DNA of 64,000 nt from Tanytarsus gracilentus (taxonomy: Eukaryota > Arthropoda > Insecta > Diptera > Chironomidae): assembly GCA_038502055.1 (NCBI GenBank), contig JAXRKN010000037.1:3720001-3784000 (forward strand), written 5' to 3'. This document shows, one piece after another, positions 51,201 through 62,585 of the stretch. Every line of letters starts with the position of its first letter. Within the stretch, counting starts at the first letter, position 1. The notes beneath the pieces are model-generated. The model did no database searches. It saw only the letters and a list, made by a program, of their open reading frames with translations, and had not been told where the DNA came from. The translations under genes and the position numbers were made by a program.

Positions 51201-54200
51201 AACATCCTCATTCGTTAAGTTAAATGAACCAAAAAACTTCCGTGAACGAGAATCATTAATATTCAGTAAGAATTAAAATGATTTATCATACATTCACTCA
51301 TTTGAGCACTCTGTCACAGCAAACATGACATTTACACCATGTAAACCTTCGCTTAGAGAGAATTAAATGAAAATTACGTGACTTTCAAAGGAAAGATTTA
51401 TTTAAAATTCAAACCCTTATGTCAGAAATGTGCACACCGAGTTACTCAAACACTTTTTTAAAAAAATTCAATTTCTTCTTCATATTTTGATCTGCTTTAA
51501 AAATTTTCAAGAGGGATTAAAGAGAATTTTATTAGAGCATGTCATCGACAGCGTCTCACTTATTCTACATCGTTGAGCATTTGACACTTCATTAAAACTT
51601 TTTTCCTTTCTCTCATTCGTACGTTTATGCTCAACACATCGACTTCGCTGTCTTTTGAATTGTCAATTACAATTAAATTCCAGGTGATGATGTCAGCCGA
51701 GTTAAAAAGCTCGCACTCGAATTCCTCGCAGAGTTCAAATTGGGCTGATTACGTAACAAGCAGTGTGGTGATGATTATCATAATTCAAATATTCTAGAAA
51801 ATTCATGACATTCCTTTGAGATCGTGCAGCAATAGTCGCAAGCCACCCACCACACAAAATGGAAAATGGGGGAAAGAGCCGGCTGTCACGAGTGCTTTTT
51901 TTGCAAGCCTGTCTAACAATGCCGAAATAAAATGTTGCCGTTTGTTATTCCTAAACATTTCCATTTTGCGAACAAATTGGATTGAGATATAAAAAATGCA
52001 CAGAGAGAGACCGAGGCGAAATATGGTGGTGCTAAACACAATTTCACGATAAATTTTTTTACGGAAAAATTATTTATGGCATTTTCTATGGTGAATCGCT
52101 GTATGTGGCCGATGTATCAACGCCATAGCAGCTCGCAATGAGAAAATTGGCCATATTTTTCATTATTACAAATCTAAACTCCTTTCCACAAATTTTTTCA
52201 TTCTCTATGAAGCGCGAAAATAAATCATAATTGTATGTACAGTAAAATTAATATTTAATGGTGAAAACAGATTTTTTTGTGTGCGCGTTGCCATCTCGAT
52301 TTTTTGCTCTCACTATTTTGCCACTATGTACGTTGTTGACGTTCGGTGCAGATGATGGTAAAATGGAGAATCGTTTGCACAATAAAAAAATATGGTTTAT
52401 AATTTAACAAAACATTTTTATGTTATTTTGAATATAATTCCCTTAGGGTAAAAAATTCTAGGTTTATAAATTTTTTAAATACATTATTACAAAATAAAAA
52501 AGTCAAGTCAGTGTTCCAAAAAGCTGCCAATTTTAAATTGTTTGTTATTTTTTCACACGCCCACACTGCTGTGAATATTTTTCGATAATTGAAATTTGAT
52601 TAACATTTTATGACTTGAAGCGAACAATATGCTACAAATAAAACTACTACGTGCTGTGTCCTAAATGTGCGACAATTGTTACAAATTAGAATCAAATATT
52701 CATTGAGAGAAAAATTTTATTTTTGTTTTGCGAAATAAAAGCAGAAAAACTTTTTACTCACTCGTTTCACAGCGTGGTGGATTTTCTTGCCACTCGTCCG
52801 TGTCCAAGTCACAAGTGATTGCAGCTTTTCCATGCAATTTGTAACCATCATGGCATCGATATGTTGCTGTAACAAACTCTTCACTCTCATCGTACGCTAC
52901 AAGCACAGATGCATTCTCTACTTCGGGTGGCTTTTCACAGTCTTCATGTTTTGCACTTGCATATGAAACTAGATGCAGAGAGAAAGAATGGAAAATAAAT
53001 CTCGAATGACATGAAATTGATATCACATCGCATCGTCATCCAATAGACGATTATAAAAGGAATTGAATTCGCATACGAACAATTCGAATTTGACTATTTT
53101 TCATTTCTCAAGTGGAAATAAATTTTATATTGTAGATTCAGCGCGGTGGAACAAGAAGAATTGAAAATATGACAGATTTATTGCAATTATTAAACGATGA
53201 GCTCTTTAATGGCGATAAAAATCGATTTTACGCCTTACGATTTATGAAATTGTCACATAAATTCATCCTAATAATTTGATATATGTCGGCGAGCGAAGAA
53301 AAAATCCATAAAATATTATTTCTTCGTCTATGAAATTGCCATAATAGAAAATGAATCGGCTGATTGGGTTGTCACTTGGTCACGATGTCGTTATAATTTT
53401 CGATGACTTAATGTATGACGAGAGTAAAGGTAACAGGATACACCGAAAAAAAATTAAATAATAAATTTCAAATTGACACATGCGATCGTTTAATTGCGGC
53501 TTTCCCGCACATTTCCTGCCACTTTTTGTCGGTACGCAAAAATATTTTTGCGAATTTTCCGCTCGAAAAGCAAGACATGCTCTTTTAAATGTAATAAATT
53601 AAATTAAGAAATTTATCATCGCGCACACAATGGTTGTTTTCCAAAAATTTATGCAGGCGTGAGCTTTTTGGAGCACTGTCACGACACGAGAGCATAGCCT
53701 TAACATGTCGATAATATTGAATTTTTCACTTTTTTATTTAGCTGACTGTGCGGTGAGACCATAAGTCCAAATATTTCTATGAATAATTTTTTTTCTGTTT
53801 ATCGAATCATTTCAGACACCTACCCGATGTCGCTGCGCTATCCCGCTGTAGATTAGCCGTCCAATAATTCAAGAGAGAAGAATATTGAAACTAAAATCTC
53901 CAAAGAGACATTTTTTCTCTCGTGCTTCATCGAAATTCTGTTTTATTTAAATTTTTAGAGCAGGTTGATGATGCTCATCACACCGGTGGGTTACGATTAG
54001 CTTCTATTTCCAGAAACTTAACCCACACGACTAGAATGCTGATGATCATCAACGAGTTAATTACTTTATTTGTTGATATAATTATCGGAGTGCTAATTAT
54101 CATGTCAGTATCCATCAATTAATATTCAGTGGTCGAAATTTACATAATGATCAATTAATTTGTCTCACTCGAGCCGCCTCCGTGAAAATGCACACAAAAC

Positions 54201-55256
54201 CATCAGAAAATTTTGAAATTTGAATTCCAAAAAGTGGGAGGATGAAAATGGAATTTCGATGCACAGAATTATGCGCCAAATATTCATCGAAAATTAGTTG
54301 TTGGGTGATAAGATTAAATTTTTGAAATTCCACATATTTTTGTTGCTTGATAAATAACTTTTTATGACCTTACATAGTCGAAAATATTTAAATGGAAGCG
54401 CTTAAGTGACATCCAATAAAATTTGCCAATTAATAAATTTATTGCGAGCGTGCTCATAAATTTTCGTAAATCGTTGTAACGATTTCTAATCACGGTACAT
54501 AAAAAATCCAATTTAGTCGCTAAATTTTCATCATAAATTTTTATTATTTAAAATTATTTAATTGCTTAATTTTTTCCAAAAAATAATTTGATATTTTTTT
54601 AACTCAAAAATGTTAGAGAAATTTTTAGAGTGAGAAAATTACGATTAAGGGTCGTAAAATTTATCGCTGTAGAAAACATGATCATTGAGAGAAATGAATA
54701 TCTGATGATATTTCATTTAAAAGTAGAGGAAGATGACTGAGTTACAAATGTGTCTATTTACATTAATACATGCATTAATTTCTCACGTTTCGTGGGTGTT
54801 TTATCGTAACGCCACTCTCAAATCTGCATTTTACCGTAGTTTTCCAACTCACACATTTGAATTATGATTTCAGTTCGAACATAAGTTTAAGTTTTTTCTC
54901 CGAAATTAATTATTTACTTCTTTTTGAGGAAATTTAATTTCATTCATCGCCCTCGTCGTGCAAAAAAATATTTTCGATCATAAATTTTCACTCCATATTT
55001 AAAAAAGTTTTTTTTTCACAGCATTTTCCTTCCTCATCAAAAGAAAAAATTCCCTTCATTCACGTCTGCCAGCCCGCAGGTATGAGAGAGTTGCACCAAT
55101 AAATCTGTCATACTTTAAGCTTCTTCGCAAGGAAAGAAAAAAATCAACTGATAGTTTTTCCATTCTGTTATCCCTCGCACGAATGAAAAATGATCTCAAC
55201 GTACCTTGAACAAATAATGTCACGAGAATTATGATTAATGAAATTAATTTTATCAT
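33214..55256 (-). CDS. Giant secreted Sushi/EGF/HYR protein (25 exons, ~2,161 aa), candidate frac relative
   Basis: Minus-strand exons: 55256-55205, 52968-52762, 48373-48184, 47790-47612, 45935-45648, 45573-45448, 43046-42432, 41862-41689, 41548-41366, 41290-41150, 41091-40509, 40361-39856, 39797-39759, 39705-39573, 39442-38924, 38853-38737, 38681-38346, 38276-37986, 37875-37823, 37541-37464, 37049-36537, 36420-36178, 35940-35318, 33595-33460 and 33374-33214 (6,486 nt, in frame). A signal peptide is followed by two Sushi domains (~28-84, ~130-195), about two dozen EGF/cbEGF modules (~265-1545, many with DIDEC), two Sushi (~1546-1660) and two HYR domains (~1685-1856). The tail has an Asn/Asp/His-rich stretch, a WNLPRGCLIKNVKV segment and a Gln-rich end (SPAAHWD). 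A Glu/Ser/Thr-rich insert splits the cbEGF of exon 7. The product is probably extracellular matrix or cell surface. Introns 43,047-45,447 and 48,374-52,761 hold mobile elements. Exon 23's 3' border is the least certain junction. Confidence 0.87.
43246..44006. mobile_element. Non-autonomous element with 11-bp TIRs, terminal hairpin and internal minisatellite
   Basis: The left end GCGTAACCCAC (43246-43256) and right end GTGGGTTACGC (43996-44006) are exact reverse complements. The left end folds into a near-perfect hairpin (43245-43274). The body shares a ~80-bp block with the element at 15,448-16,220 in inverse orientation. It lies in the intron between exons 6 and 7 of the large minus-strand gene. 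Apparent ORFs on both strands are only the 17-bp repeat read in different frames. Confidence 0.7.
43534..43858. repeat. 17-bp minisatellite inside the intronic element
   Basis: About 17-18 degenerate copies of GAAAATGGAACACTGTG, with variants such as CATAGTG and CATGGTG. The array is interrupted by ~27 bases near 43,790-43,822. Confidence 0.9.
50096..50118. repeat. CTT trinucleotide microsatellite
   Basis: About seven to eight consecutive TCT/TTC units on the + strand within intron 2 of the large minus-strand gene. Confidence 0.85.
50655..50843. mobile_element. MITE-like element with long imperfect terminal inverted repeats
   Basis: The left arm AGGTGCTCTCAAG followed by TTTTTTTCGCTTACT matches the reverse complement of the right arm (AGGTGTTCTAAAA followed by TTTTTTCGCTTACT) with a few mismatches over ~45 bases. 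The 189-bp unit is non-coding and intronic. Target duplication is not resolvable in this AT-rich context. Confidence 0.6.
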
Positions 55257-55506
55257 TTTTTATGAGATTTTATTTCGCTTTTTTCTACATTTATTTTTTT
55301 GTAGATTTTAAACCATAAATTTTTTATTTAAATAATTTTTTCTTCCTAAATTTTTGACACCTCAACACACCGAGAGATAAATTTTTGAGCTAATGCACTT
55401 GTGGGAAAATATCCGGTATCGTCTGCCTGCCCACTAATAAATTTTTTTAGATCACCAAACTTTTTTTTCTTGCCCGAAACGCACAACTCGATCGCCGATC
55501 AGCAAC

Positions 55507-55540
55507 TGAAGTAAAATTCTGTCAACGATCTTCTATTATA
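55507..55540 (-). promoter_or_regulatory. Candidate core promoter of the large Sushi/EGF/HYR gene
   Basis: TATAATAG (55540-55533) lies ~33 bp upstream of TTCAGTTGC (initiator A at 55507) on the minus strand, giving a ~250-nt 5' UTR before the ATG at 55256. Spacing fits a standard arthropod core promoter. Confidence 0.35.
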
Positions 55541-58500
55541 CTCATTTCTTTTTCTTCTTCATCATTGCATATCAGCGCGTCTAAACGAGAGCGCGAGATC
55601 TTAATTTTATTTTATTTTTCGGGAGAAGAGAAGATGATCAATAATCAGCTGGTGATTTTATAAACAACCGCACGTGAGCTTGATTCAGTGATTCTCAAAA
55701 TTTTAAGATCAACAACTTGTGGATATCAGCGATTGTAAAAATATTTTATTAGCTTTGCGAAGTTGCTGAAACTTTTAAATTTTGAAATAGAGCCATCTTT
55801 ATGTGATAATAATAAATTTGAATGAAGAAAAGGAGCAAGGATTTTTAAAATGTGCAAACTGTCATTAAAGTTTTTAAAATTTGATTTCAAATTTTTAAAA
55901 ATGAAAAAAAAAATTATTTTAAATTGTCCTGAATTGTCCTAAAATATTTTTTGATGTTTTAAAGTTTTTAAAAAATTTTCACAAATTTTCCCACCACCAC
56001 CACCACTGAGATAAAAAGCGTTCTTGAAATAAATTTCGCTAAATTATGCCATCAAACACGAATAAATTAAAACAGTTTTGAATGCAGAGCTTAAAATTAG
56101 CGCTTACGTGCGATAATCGAATTATGCAAAGTGTCTATGTGCTCAGAATTTAACGAATCAACAGCATACAAAATTTTCATCATCACGCGATCTAAAAATA
56201 TATTTATAAAAGTTATTTAAGATGAAATCGTGTGAGCAAAATTTGTTGGAAGGGTTGAATGAGGTCAGACTTTCAAAACTCAATTTTATATTATAGGGTT
56301 ATCTTCTCTGAATGATATTTAGCAGAAAACTTTTCAACTCGTAACTTTTCACCTTCATATTAGACTTCAGGGTAATTTTACTCGTTTTTAAAAAATCATT
56401 CTGAGAATAAGGGTAAAAGTTGAACATAATTTCCTTTAGGTTATCAATTTAATTTAATGAATGAATCCAAAAGTTTTGAACTTTATACTCTGTTGCATAC
56501 ATTTCTGATTGATTTAACTTTTGATGTTTTGATTAAAAAATATTTCTAAAAGTCAAATAAATCATAAACTCAAAGAATTTATAAATTTTTCCTACGCAAG
56601 AATTTTAATTCCATCACATTCAACAATTTGTTGCTTCGAGAGAATTTTCCAGTTTCGAATTTCGAAAATGTCCTTGCTGCTGATGACTTTCCATTTTCGA
56701 AGCACAAGTCTCGCATAAAACGTTTTCTCATAGAACATTTTCTCTTCATTCCAGTGCACGCATCTAGCGAGGCGAGACGTGACGAGGATCAAAATTACTT
56801 TCACATTTTATTATTTAATCAAAAGTTCCATGAGAAAATTCATATTTTAAAAATTTCCCACCATTAAAGTGAAGTAAAAAGTTTTCTTTTAGATTCAAAA
56901 CTTAAAGCTTATCCATTAAAGAGTGAGTGAGTCGCTGGAAAAAGAAGAATCACCATAGATAGTCGCAGAAAAGTGTTTTTTCATCCACTCACTTATCACA
57001 CTCTGTGCGTCGTCGTCGTCGACGGATAATTTGAAGTGAAGTGAAAAGTGCCAGAAAGAATTGAAATGATTAAAATGTCGCTTGATTGAGTCGAGTTCAA
57101 TGTACAGAGCAATAAAAGAGTCATAAATTGAGAGAAAGAACATGAAAGAATGAGCGCAATAAAAGTTCATCCATACTTGAAATGATTTTATTGATGCTCA
57201 ACAAAAACATTTAAAAGCTCTCGAAGTGAAATTCAAGGTAAATAAAATTAATTTTTCATGTGGCAATAATTCAGTGTTTAATGGACCATCGCAATCTTGT
57301 AGTGCCTTTTCACACTCAAGTTCAAGAAGCGGATGCGATGCAATAAAGCGAAAAGCCGGCTGATTCTTTTAAAGCTGCTTTCGTAATAATCTTCAGCAAT
57401 TCTAAATATGTGGGAGAATAAAAGCAGATGAGGGAGAATTGAATCTGTTTAAATTGACATTGGAGCTTTTCTTCTTACGCACGTCTTTAATAAAAGGAAA
57501 ATACCATCAGAAAAAAACGCACTGAAAATACTCTTTTAAAAATTTACATAAAAGCTCACACAAGCTTTTTTATTTAAAAATTAAAGCTGGAGCTTTTTCA
57601 AGTCATGTGTTGGCTTTAAATACTTACATTTTGTTCTGACAAAAAATTAACCTCAGACGCAAAAAGTTTCTATGTAAATGAACATTGTTTGAACATGTTT
57701 TGCATCACTTTTTCAAACATGAACAGCGTTCATGAACATCTAGACAATTCGTGACTTTCTCGTTTTTTAAATTCAACATATGGTAAATTTTATGTTTTTT
57801 ATTCTGAATTTCCATTTCTATTGTAAACTTTTTGAATGGTAAATTAGGAGAGTTAAAAAAACCTTTTAATTATTTCCATATAAAATTATTCATTTAAAAG
57901 TTAAAGCTCTTTTGCAAGTTCAATTATTTTGCTTATCATCGCATCCACGTATGTGATCCATTCTCATCAGTTGCTTCCTCATTTTATTTAATAGCTTTCG
58001 TGTTTCGAATTTTCATCAACTCTTATATCTAGAAAAATACTCATTTAAGAAGCTTCTTCATTTCCAAATAGCATTTATTTCGTTTCAAAGCCTTACGGTT
58101 ATGTTTAAGAGTGAATGTAGCACTCGGCACGAAATACCACCTGTTGCAATTCAAAGAGGAAATTGACTTGCGTTGTATTCATTTTGATGTGAGTTTTATA
58201 TTGCTTTCAATGACAGATATGACGATGGCAAATGTAGAATTTTGCGTGAGAATGACATGCAAAAATTGAATTTTACTTCCGCATAAATTTATTGCGCTTT
58301 GGAAAATTTTACGAGAAATATTTTCCACGTTTCAAATTTAAAACATTTAATTCAGAAATTTTATTTGAATGAATTTTGCTTTTTGTGCAAATAAATTTCA
58401 GTTACTTTATTTTTTCATGGAGGTCAGCAATATCTCTAAGGGATTCACAAAACGCATCTAAAAATATCTCCATAGAATTCGCAATTGAGATAAACAATTG

Positions 58501-59448
58501 AGTTACTTACACGAGCTGAAAATGTTTTCTCAAAAAATTTATTAGAAACATATTTTTTAATGTTTTCAGGATGTTTTTAATAATTGATGAAGCAAACAAA
58601 AGAGTTTGCTATCATAAGAAAAAGCTCTAGTAATATTTTATGAAAACATTTATTAATTATTTGTCAATATATGAGGAGACCAAATGTGACTAAAAGTTTA
58701 AATAAAAAACAATAAAATTAAAAAATAAATAAAGTTCATAAAGCGACAAAATGCAAAAAGTGTATGCGTCCATGTCAATTGATATCCCATTTTCTGACTC
58801 GATGAAATACTTGGAAAAAGCTCGACCTGTTATGATTGGCGACAAATTGTAAAACCTTGACGCTTCGACAACAATTTCTATAAATAACTCCCTGAAGAAA
58901 ACTTCAACCTCAAATCTCAACACTGTCATTGGCATTCTTGACCTTCTCCAAACACTGATTTAATTTGCCGACGATGCAAGATGTTTCACTCAAGTTTGTG
59001 TTTGAGAAATAGATTGTTCCCAAAAGAGCTCATGGTTGATGCATGAAGTTTCATTGCAGAAATCACTTGATTAGTAGAGCAAACATGCACAGAACGTATC
59101 CAATGGTGTCCAAAGCACAAACAATTTTTTATATGTGTCATAACTCTCAGAGAGAAAAAAATTATTATGCATGCACTTGACAATCAAATAAACAGCAATT
59201 GCAGATCAATATAAAAGAGAGTTTCGTGTTTCTTTATTTGCTTACTTTTTTACCTTTTCTGAGCGCTCACTAAAAGTAAATTGAGTTCAGCATTTTCATC
59301 GATTGACTTTCATATATTGAAAATGTGCAATTCGATGATGTTATCAAATATCCGAGGGCGAATAGAGCAACTAATGAAATTTGCAACAAAATTGGTTTAA
59401 AAATAGTTTGCGATGTTAAATTTTCATCACATTTATTTAAAAATTGAT
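55541..59448. other. Intergenic stretch without a recognised gene
   Basis: AT-rich. Overlapping short ORFs on both strands (for example 56,592-56,867 and 58,690-59,183) show no known domain or consistent splice structure. A minus-strand stretch near 58,910-59,030 has a faintly protein-like cysteine pattern but no start codon; it is left uncalled. Confidence 0.4.
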
Positions 59449-60523
59449 TCAATTTGGACAATTGTACATATTTTTGATTCTTTGAATGTCCTTGTCACTC
59501 ATTTTAGTTCGTTGGCCCATCATCACTCCCTCGTCCATGGGATTAAGAGGCTCAATAGTGGGTTGTCCATTGATTGAAAACGCATATGCGGAATAATGCA
59601 TAACTGATCTGTTTTTGATTGAAATTAATGCAAATATTTATTGAATATTCTCAGCTCGCTTACCCATAATCGTATTGAACGCCAAAATTATCGATACGCG
59701 ACGCATCAAATATATTAAAATTATTTTCTCTGCCAGATTCAATATTTTCCCATACAATTCTGACAAAATCGTCACGCTCAGTTGCCGATTGCATGTGATA
59801 GAAACCAATCGCATGAATAAACTCATGAACTATTGTGTAAAGTCGAAAACATCCCGTTTCCGGTGCGTTTGGCTGGAGATTAAGTTGCTGCCTCCCACCG
59901 AGCATACCAACGTAAGACCAACATCCACTTGCTTCTCCCTTTTAAATTTGCAAATTGAATTTTTCATGAATAATTTAATAAACTTTTTTCGCAATCTCAC
60001 TGTAACCCAAACGTAATTCGAATGCAGTGCGGGATTGTAGCGAACAAAATTCAAGCACGTTTCATTGCTGACTCTCCTCGCTCCGAGATCAATGTAATGA
60101 ATTTGTGCGGAGTCTGAAATGGATTTATCACTTTATCGCGAAAAAACCTTTTTATGTTCTCTCTCGCCCACTCACCGAAATCCTCTTCTCGTATCAAGTA
60201 AGGTACAACATTGTCTGTCCATCGATAACGAGTGTCTCTTAAACCAGTTCTTACATTTCTATCGTCCTCTAATGGAATCACAATGTCACCTTGAAACTGT
60301 CCACCATACAGCTCCGCATTATCATCCGCACCAAGATTATTCAAGCGGTCAGCTGAGAAAAATTTTCACTCAATTAATTTGCAGTTATCTAGAATTTTTT
60401 CCTATGCTACCAACTATTTTCTGCTGTGTTTGGCTTCAAGTCGATATTGTGCGAAGTTGGTAGAGCGTGTATTAAATTAATTGCCAAGAGACATAAGAAG
60501 AAACTCGCAAAATCCATTTTCAT
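59449..60523 (-). CDS. Astacin-family zinc metalloprotease, copy 1 (5 exons, 277 aa)
   Basis: Exons 60523-60415, 60352-60176, 60113-60001, 59938-59664 and 59608-59449 join to 834 nt. A signal peptide (MKMDFASFFLCLLAINLIHA) is followed by a short propeptide with FQGD, the aspartate-switch motif that blocks zinc in the zymogen. The catalytic domain (from ~78, YRWTDNVVPYLI) carries HEFIHAIGFYH (ligands H171, H175, H181; catalytic E172) and the Met-turn SVMHY (226-230). The residue after the third histidine is Met where classical astacins have Glu. The protein ends soon after the catalytic domain, with no CUB or EGF tail, as in many insect gut or seminal astacins. It is a tandem paralogue of the gene at 61,335-62,490 with identical intron positions. 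Confidence 0.93.
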
Positions 60524-60573
60524 TGTAACGACGACTCAAATACAATTGTTGAAAGTCATTGATTTTCCTCGAA

Positions 60574-60609
60574 ATTTATAGCTGCGAGAAATCTGTATTT
60601 AATCTTATC
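60574..60609 (-). promoter_or_regulatory. TATA box and GATA site upstream of astacin copy 1
   Basis: TATAAAT at 60580-60574, with CGATAAGATTA (GATAAG at 60609-60604) ~29 bp further upstream. An initiator-like TTTCAAC lies ~31 bp downstream of the TATA box. WGATAR sites are typical of insect midgut genes. The same arrangement precedes copy 2. Confidence 0.5.
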
Positions 60610-60781
60610 GCACGTGTTCAAAGTACTTATGAGCACTCAAGTGGGTTTTAGATAAAGGCACTTGAATGTATTTCTTTAATTGCCCGCTAATGTTTGACGA
60701 TAAAAGTGATTCAATATTTTTTTAATAAAAAAGGGATTTAAAATGACGACAATTTAAAAATTTATAAGAAATTCTGCGCAT

Positions 60782-60902
60782 TTAGGGTGACCAGATATTG
60801 ATATTTAGCAGAATTTTAGTTCAAGATAAAATTTTTTATTTGTTAATGATTTTATGATAAAAGTTTGGTCGCCTAAAATTTTCAAACTCCTGGTCACCCT
60901 AA
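60782..60902. mobile_element. 121-bp MITE-like inverted-repeat unit between the astacins
   Basis: TTAGGGTGACCAG (60782-60794) and CTGGTCACCCTAA (60890-60902) are exact 13-bp reverse complements bounding a non-coding AT-rich centre. It lies ~170 bp upstream of the GATA site of astacin copy 1. It could be a transposon remnant or a transcribed hairpin. Confidence 0.6.
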
Positions 60903-61334
60903 TTTTTTTCAAAATTTATTTTTCTTCTGTAGAATTCTCAAAATAAATCAAAGAAAAAATAAATTCAATAATTTTAACTACAAAGTGACTTTGAATTGAG
61001 TGAAAAGCATTAAATTGTCAAAATTAATTTGATAAATGAATTAAAATGACCCCTCAACGCGGTGACTCGACAAATAACCTCACCATAACTATAATTGATA
61101 TTCATTAGCTACAAAAAAGTTTATTGATATCCTCAGAACATGTCGAAATTGTCCGATAATTATTCGAGATAGTGATGGCCAATCATTTAGTGGATCAATA
61201 ATAGTAATGAATTAGTAATTAAGCTCAACAACGACATAGGCAATCAGTCGTGATGATAAATAAAAAATAAATTAATACCTTGATCGATTAGCTTTGATTT
61301 ATTTTTTTTTCAAGGGTTGAAAATTTATAAATTT

Positions 61335-62490
61335 TTAGTAGAATTTCGAGAAAACTTTTCTAAACATTTTATTCATCGCGTAATTGATTTGCTGGAAGAA
61401 TGCGGATAAATTTTCTGGTGGCGGTCGAGTTGGCTTAGTGCAGTACATTCTATTAAGTCGTAAGATATCCTTGTCACTAATTCGAACACGTTGACCCATG
61501 ATATTTTCACCCAATGGACGAAGTGGAACAATCGTGGCACTTCCGTTGATTGAAAAAGCTGTTGCTGGATAATGCATCACACTTCCATAATCGTACTCTA
61601 CATGTGAAAAATTATTACTGAGTAAGATTAATTCCCTCATGAAAACTCACCAACTCCAAAGTTGGTGATGTAAGTGTCGTTATATTTCAAGAAGTTCCCA
61701 ACAGTATTCGCTTGTATGTTCTCCCACACAATTTGAACGTAATCATCTCGCTCCGATGCTGATTGCATATGAAAAAATCCAAGAGCGTGCAAAAATTCGT
61801 GAACAATTGTGCCGAGACGGAAACAACCGACTTCAATTTGATTTGGTGTAAGATTTAATTGTTGTCGACCCCCTCGCATACCAACATAAGACCAACATCC
61901 AGTTGATTGACCCTTTCAAAAGAAATACTTAATTGTCATCTCATGATTAGTGAATGTTAAACATACAGTGACCCAAATGTAATTCTCATGCACGGCGGGA
62001 TTGTAAGGCACAAATCTTAAACATGACACTTCGTTTAGTCTCTGGGCGCCGAGATGAATATAATGGATCTGAGCACTGGCTGAAAATTTTTCGAGAGTTA
62101 AAATAAAACAAAATAAAAAGTCACAACTCACTAAAATCTTCTTCACGAATCGTATACGGTATGACGTTATCGGTCCAATACCATCGATTGTCAATTAAAC
62201 CCGTTCGTCCGCCACGACCTCCACCTGTCAATAATTCAATTTCCTCGGGTGACATCACCATATCGCCTTCAAATTGTCCACTCAAAAGCTCCGCATAATC
62301 TTCTGGTCCAAGATTCTTCAAACGTTCAACTAGCAAAAGTTTAAAAGTTTAACTTTTTAAATTTAATTTTTTTAATCGTCTACTAACTATTTTCCGGCGT
62401 GTTTGCTCTAACATAACTTTGGCTTGGCAATGAGTTCACCAAATTTACTGCCAATAAGAGGAAGATGGAAATGTTTAATGATTTCAACAT
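61335..62490 (-). CDS. Astacin-family zinc metalloprotease, copy 2 (5 exons, 312 aa)
   Basis: Exons 62490-62388, 62329-62132, 62079-61967, 61912-61651 and 61597-61335 give 939 nt. It has a signal peptide (MLKSLNISIFLLLAVNLVNS), a propeptide with FEGD (aspartate switch), the catalytic motif HEFLHALGFFH (H176, E177, H180, H186) followed by Met-Gln, and the Met-turn SVMHY (231-235). Compared with copy 1 it has a Gly/Arg-rich loop (GGGRGGRTG) before the mature domain and a ~40-residue C-terminal extension after YCTKPTRPPP. Intron count and positions match copy 1, though the exon 4/5 phase differs. It is expected to be secreted and activated by trimming of the propeptide. Confidence 0.93.
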
Positions 62491-62538
62491 GGTTGAACAC
62501 AACGCACAACTGTTTAAGAGAGCCAGCAGTGACGAAAA

Positions 62539-62585
62539 ATTTATACTTTAAGTTATCTCGAGTAATATTCGCAACTAATCTTATC
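62539..62585 (-). promoter_or_regulatory. TATA box and GATA site upstream of astacin copy 2
   Basis: TATAAAT at 62545-62539 and CGATAAGATTA (GATAAG at 62585-62580), ~40 bp apart, with an extra GATAAC between them. The 11-base string around GATAAG is shared with copy 1. Confidence 0.5.

Noticed and set aside
58690..59183. Short minus-strand ORFs next to the astacins, one with a spaced-cysteine pattern
   Set aside because: No ATG in the frame that looks protein-like, no convincing splice sites, stops on both sides. Possible gene remnant but not supportable.
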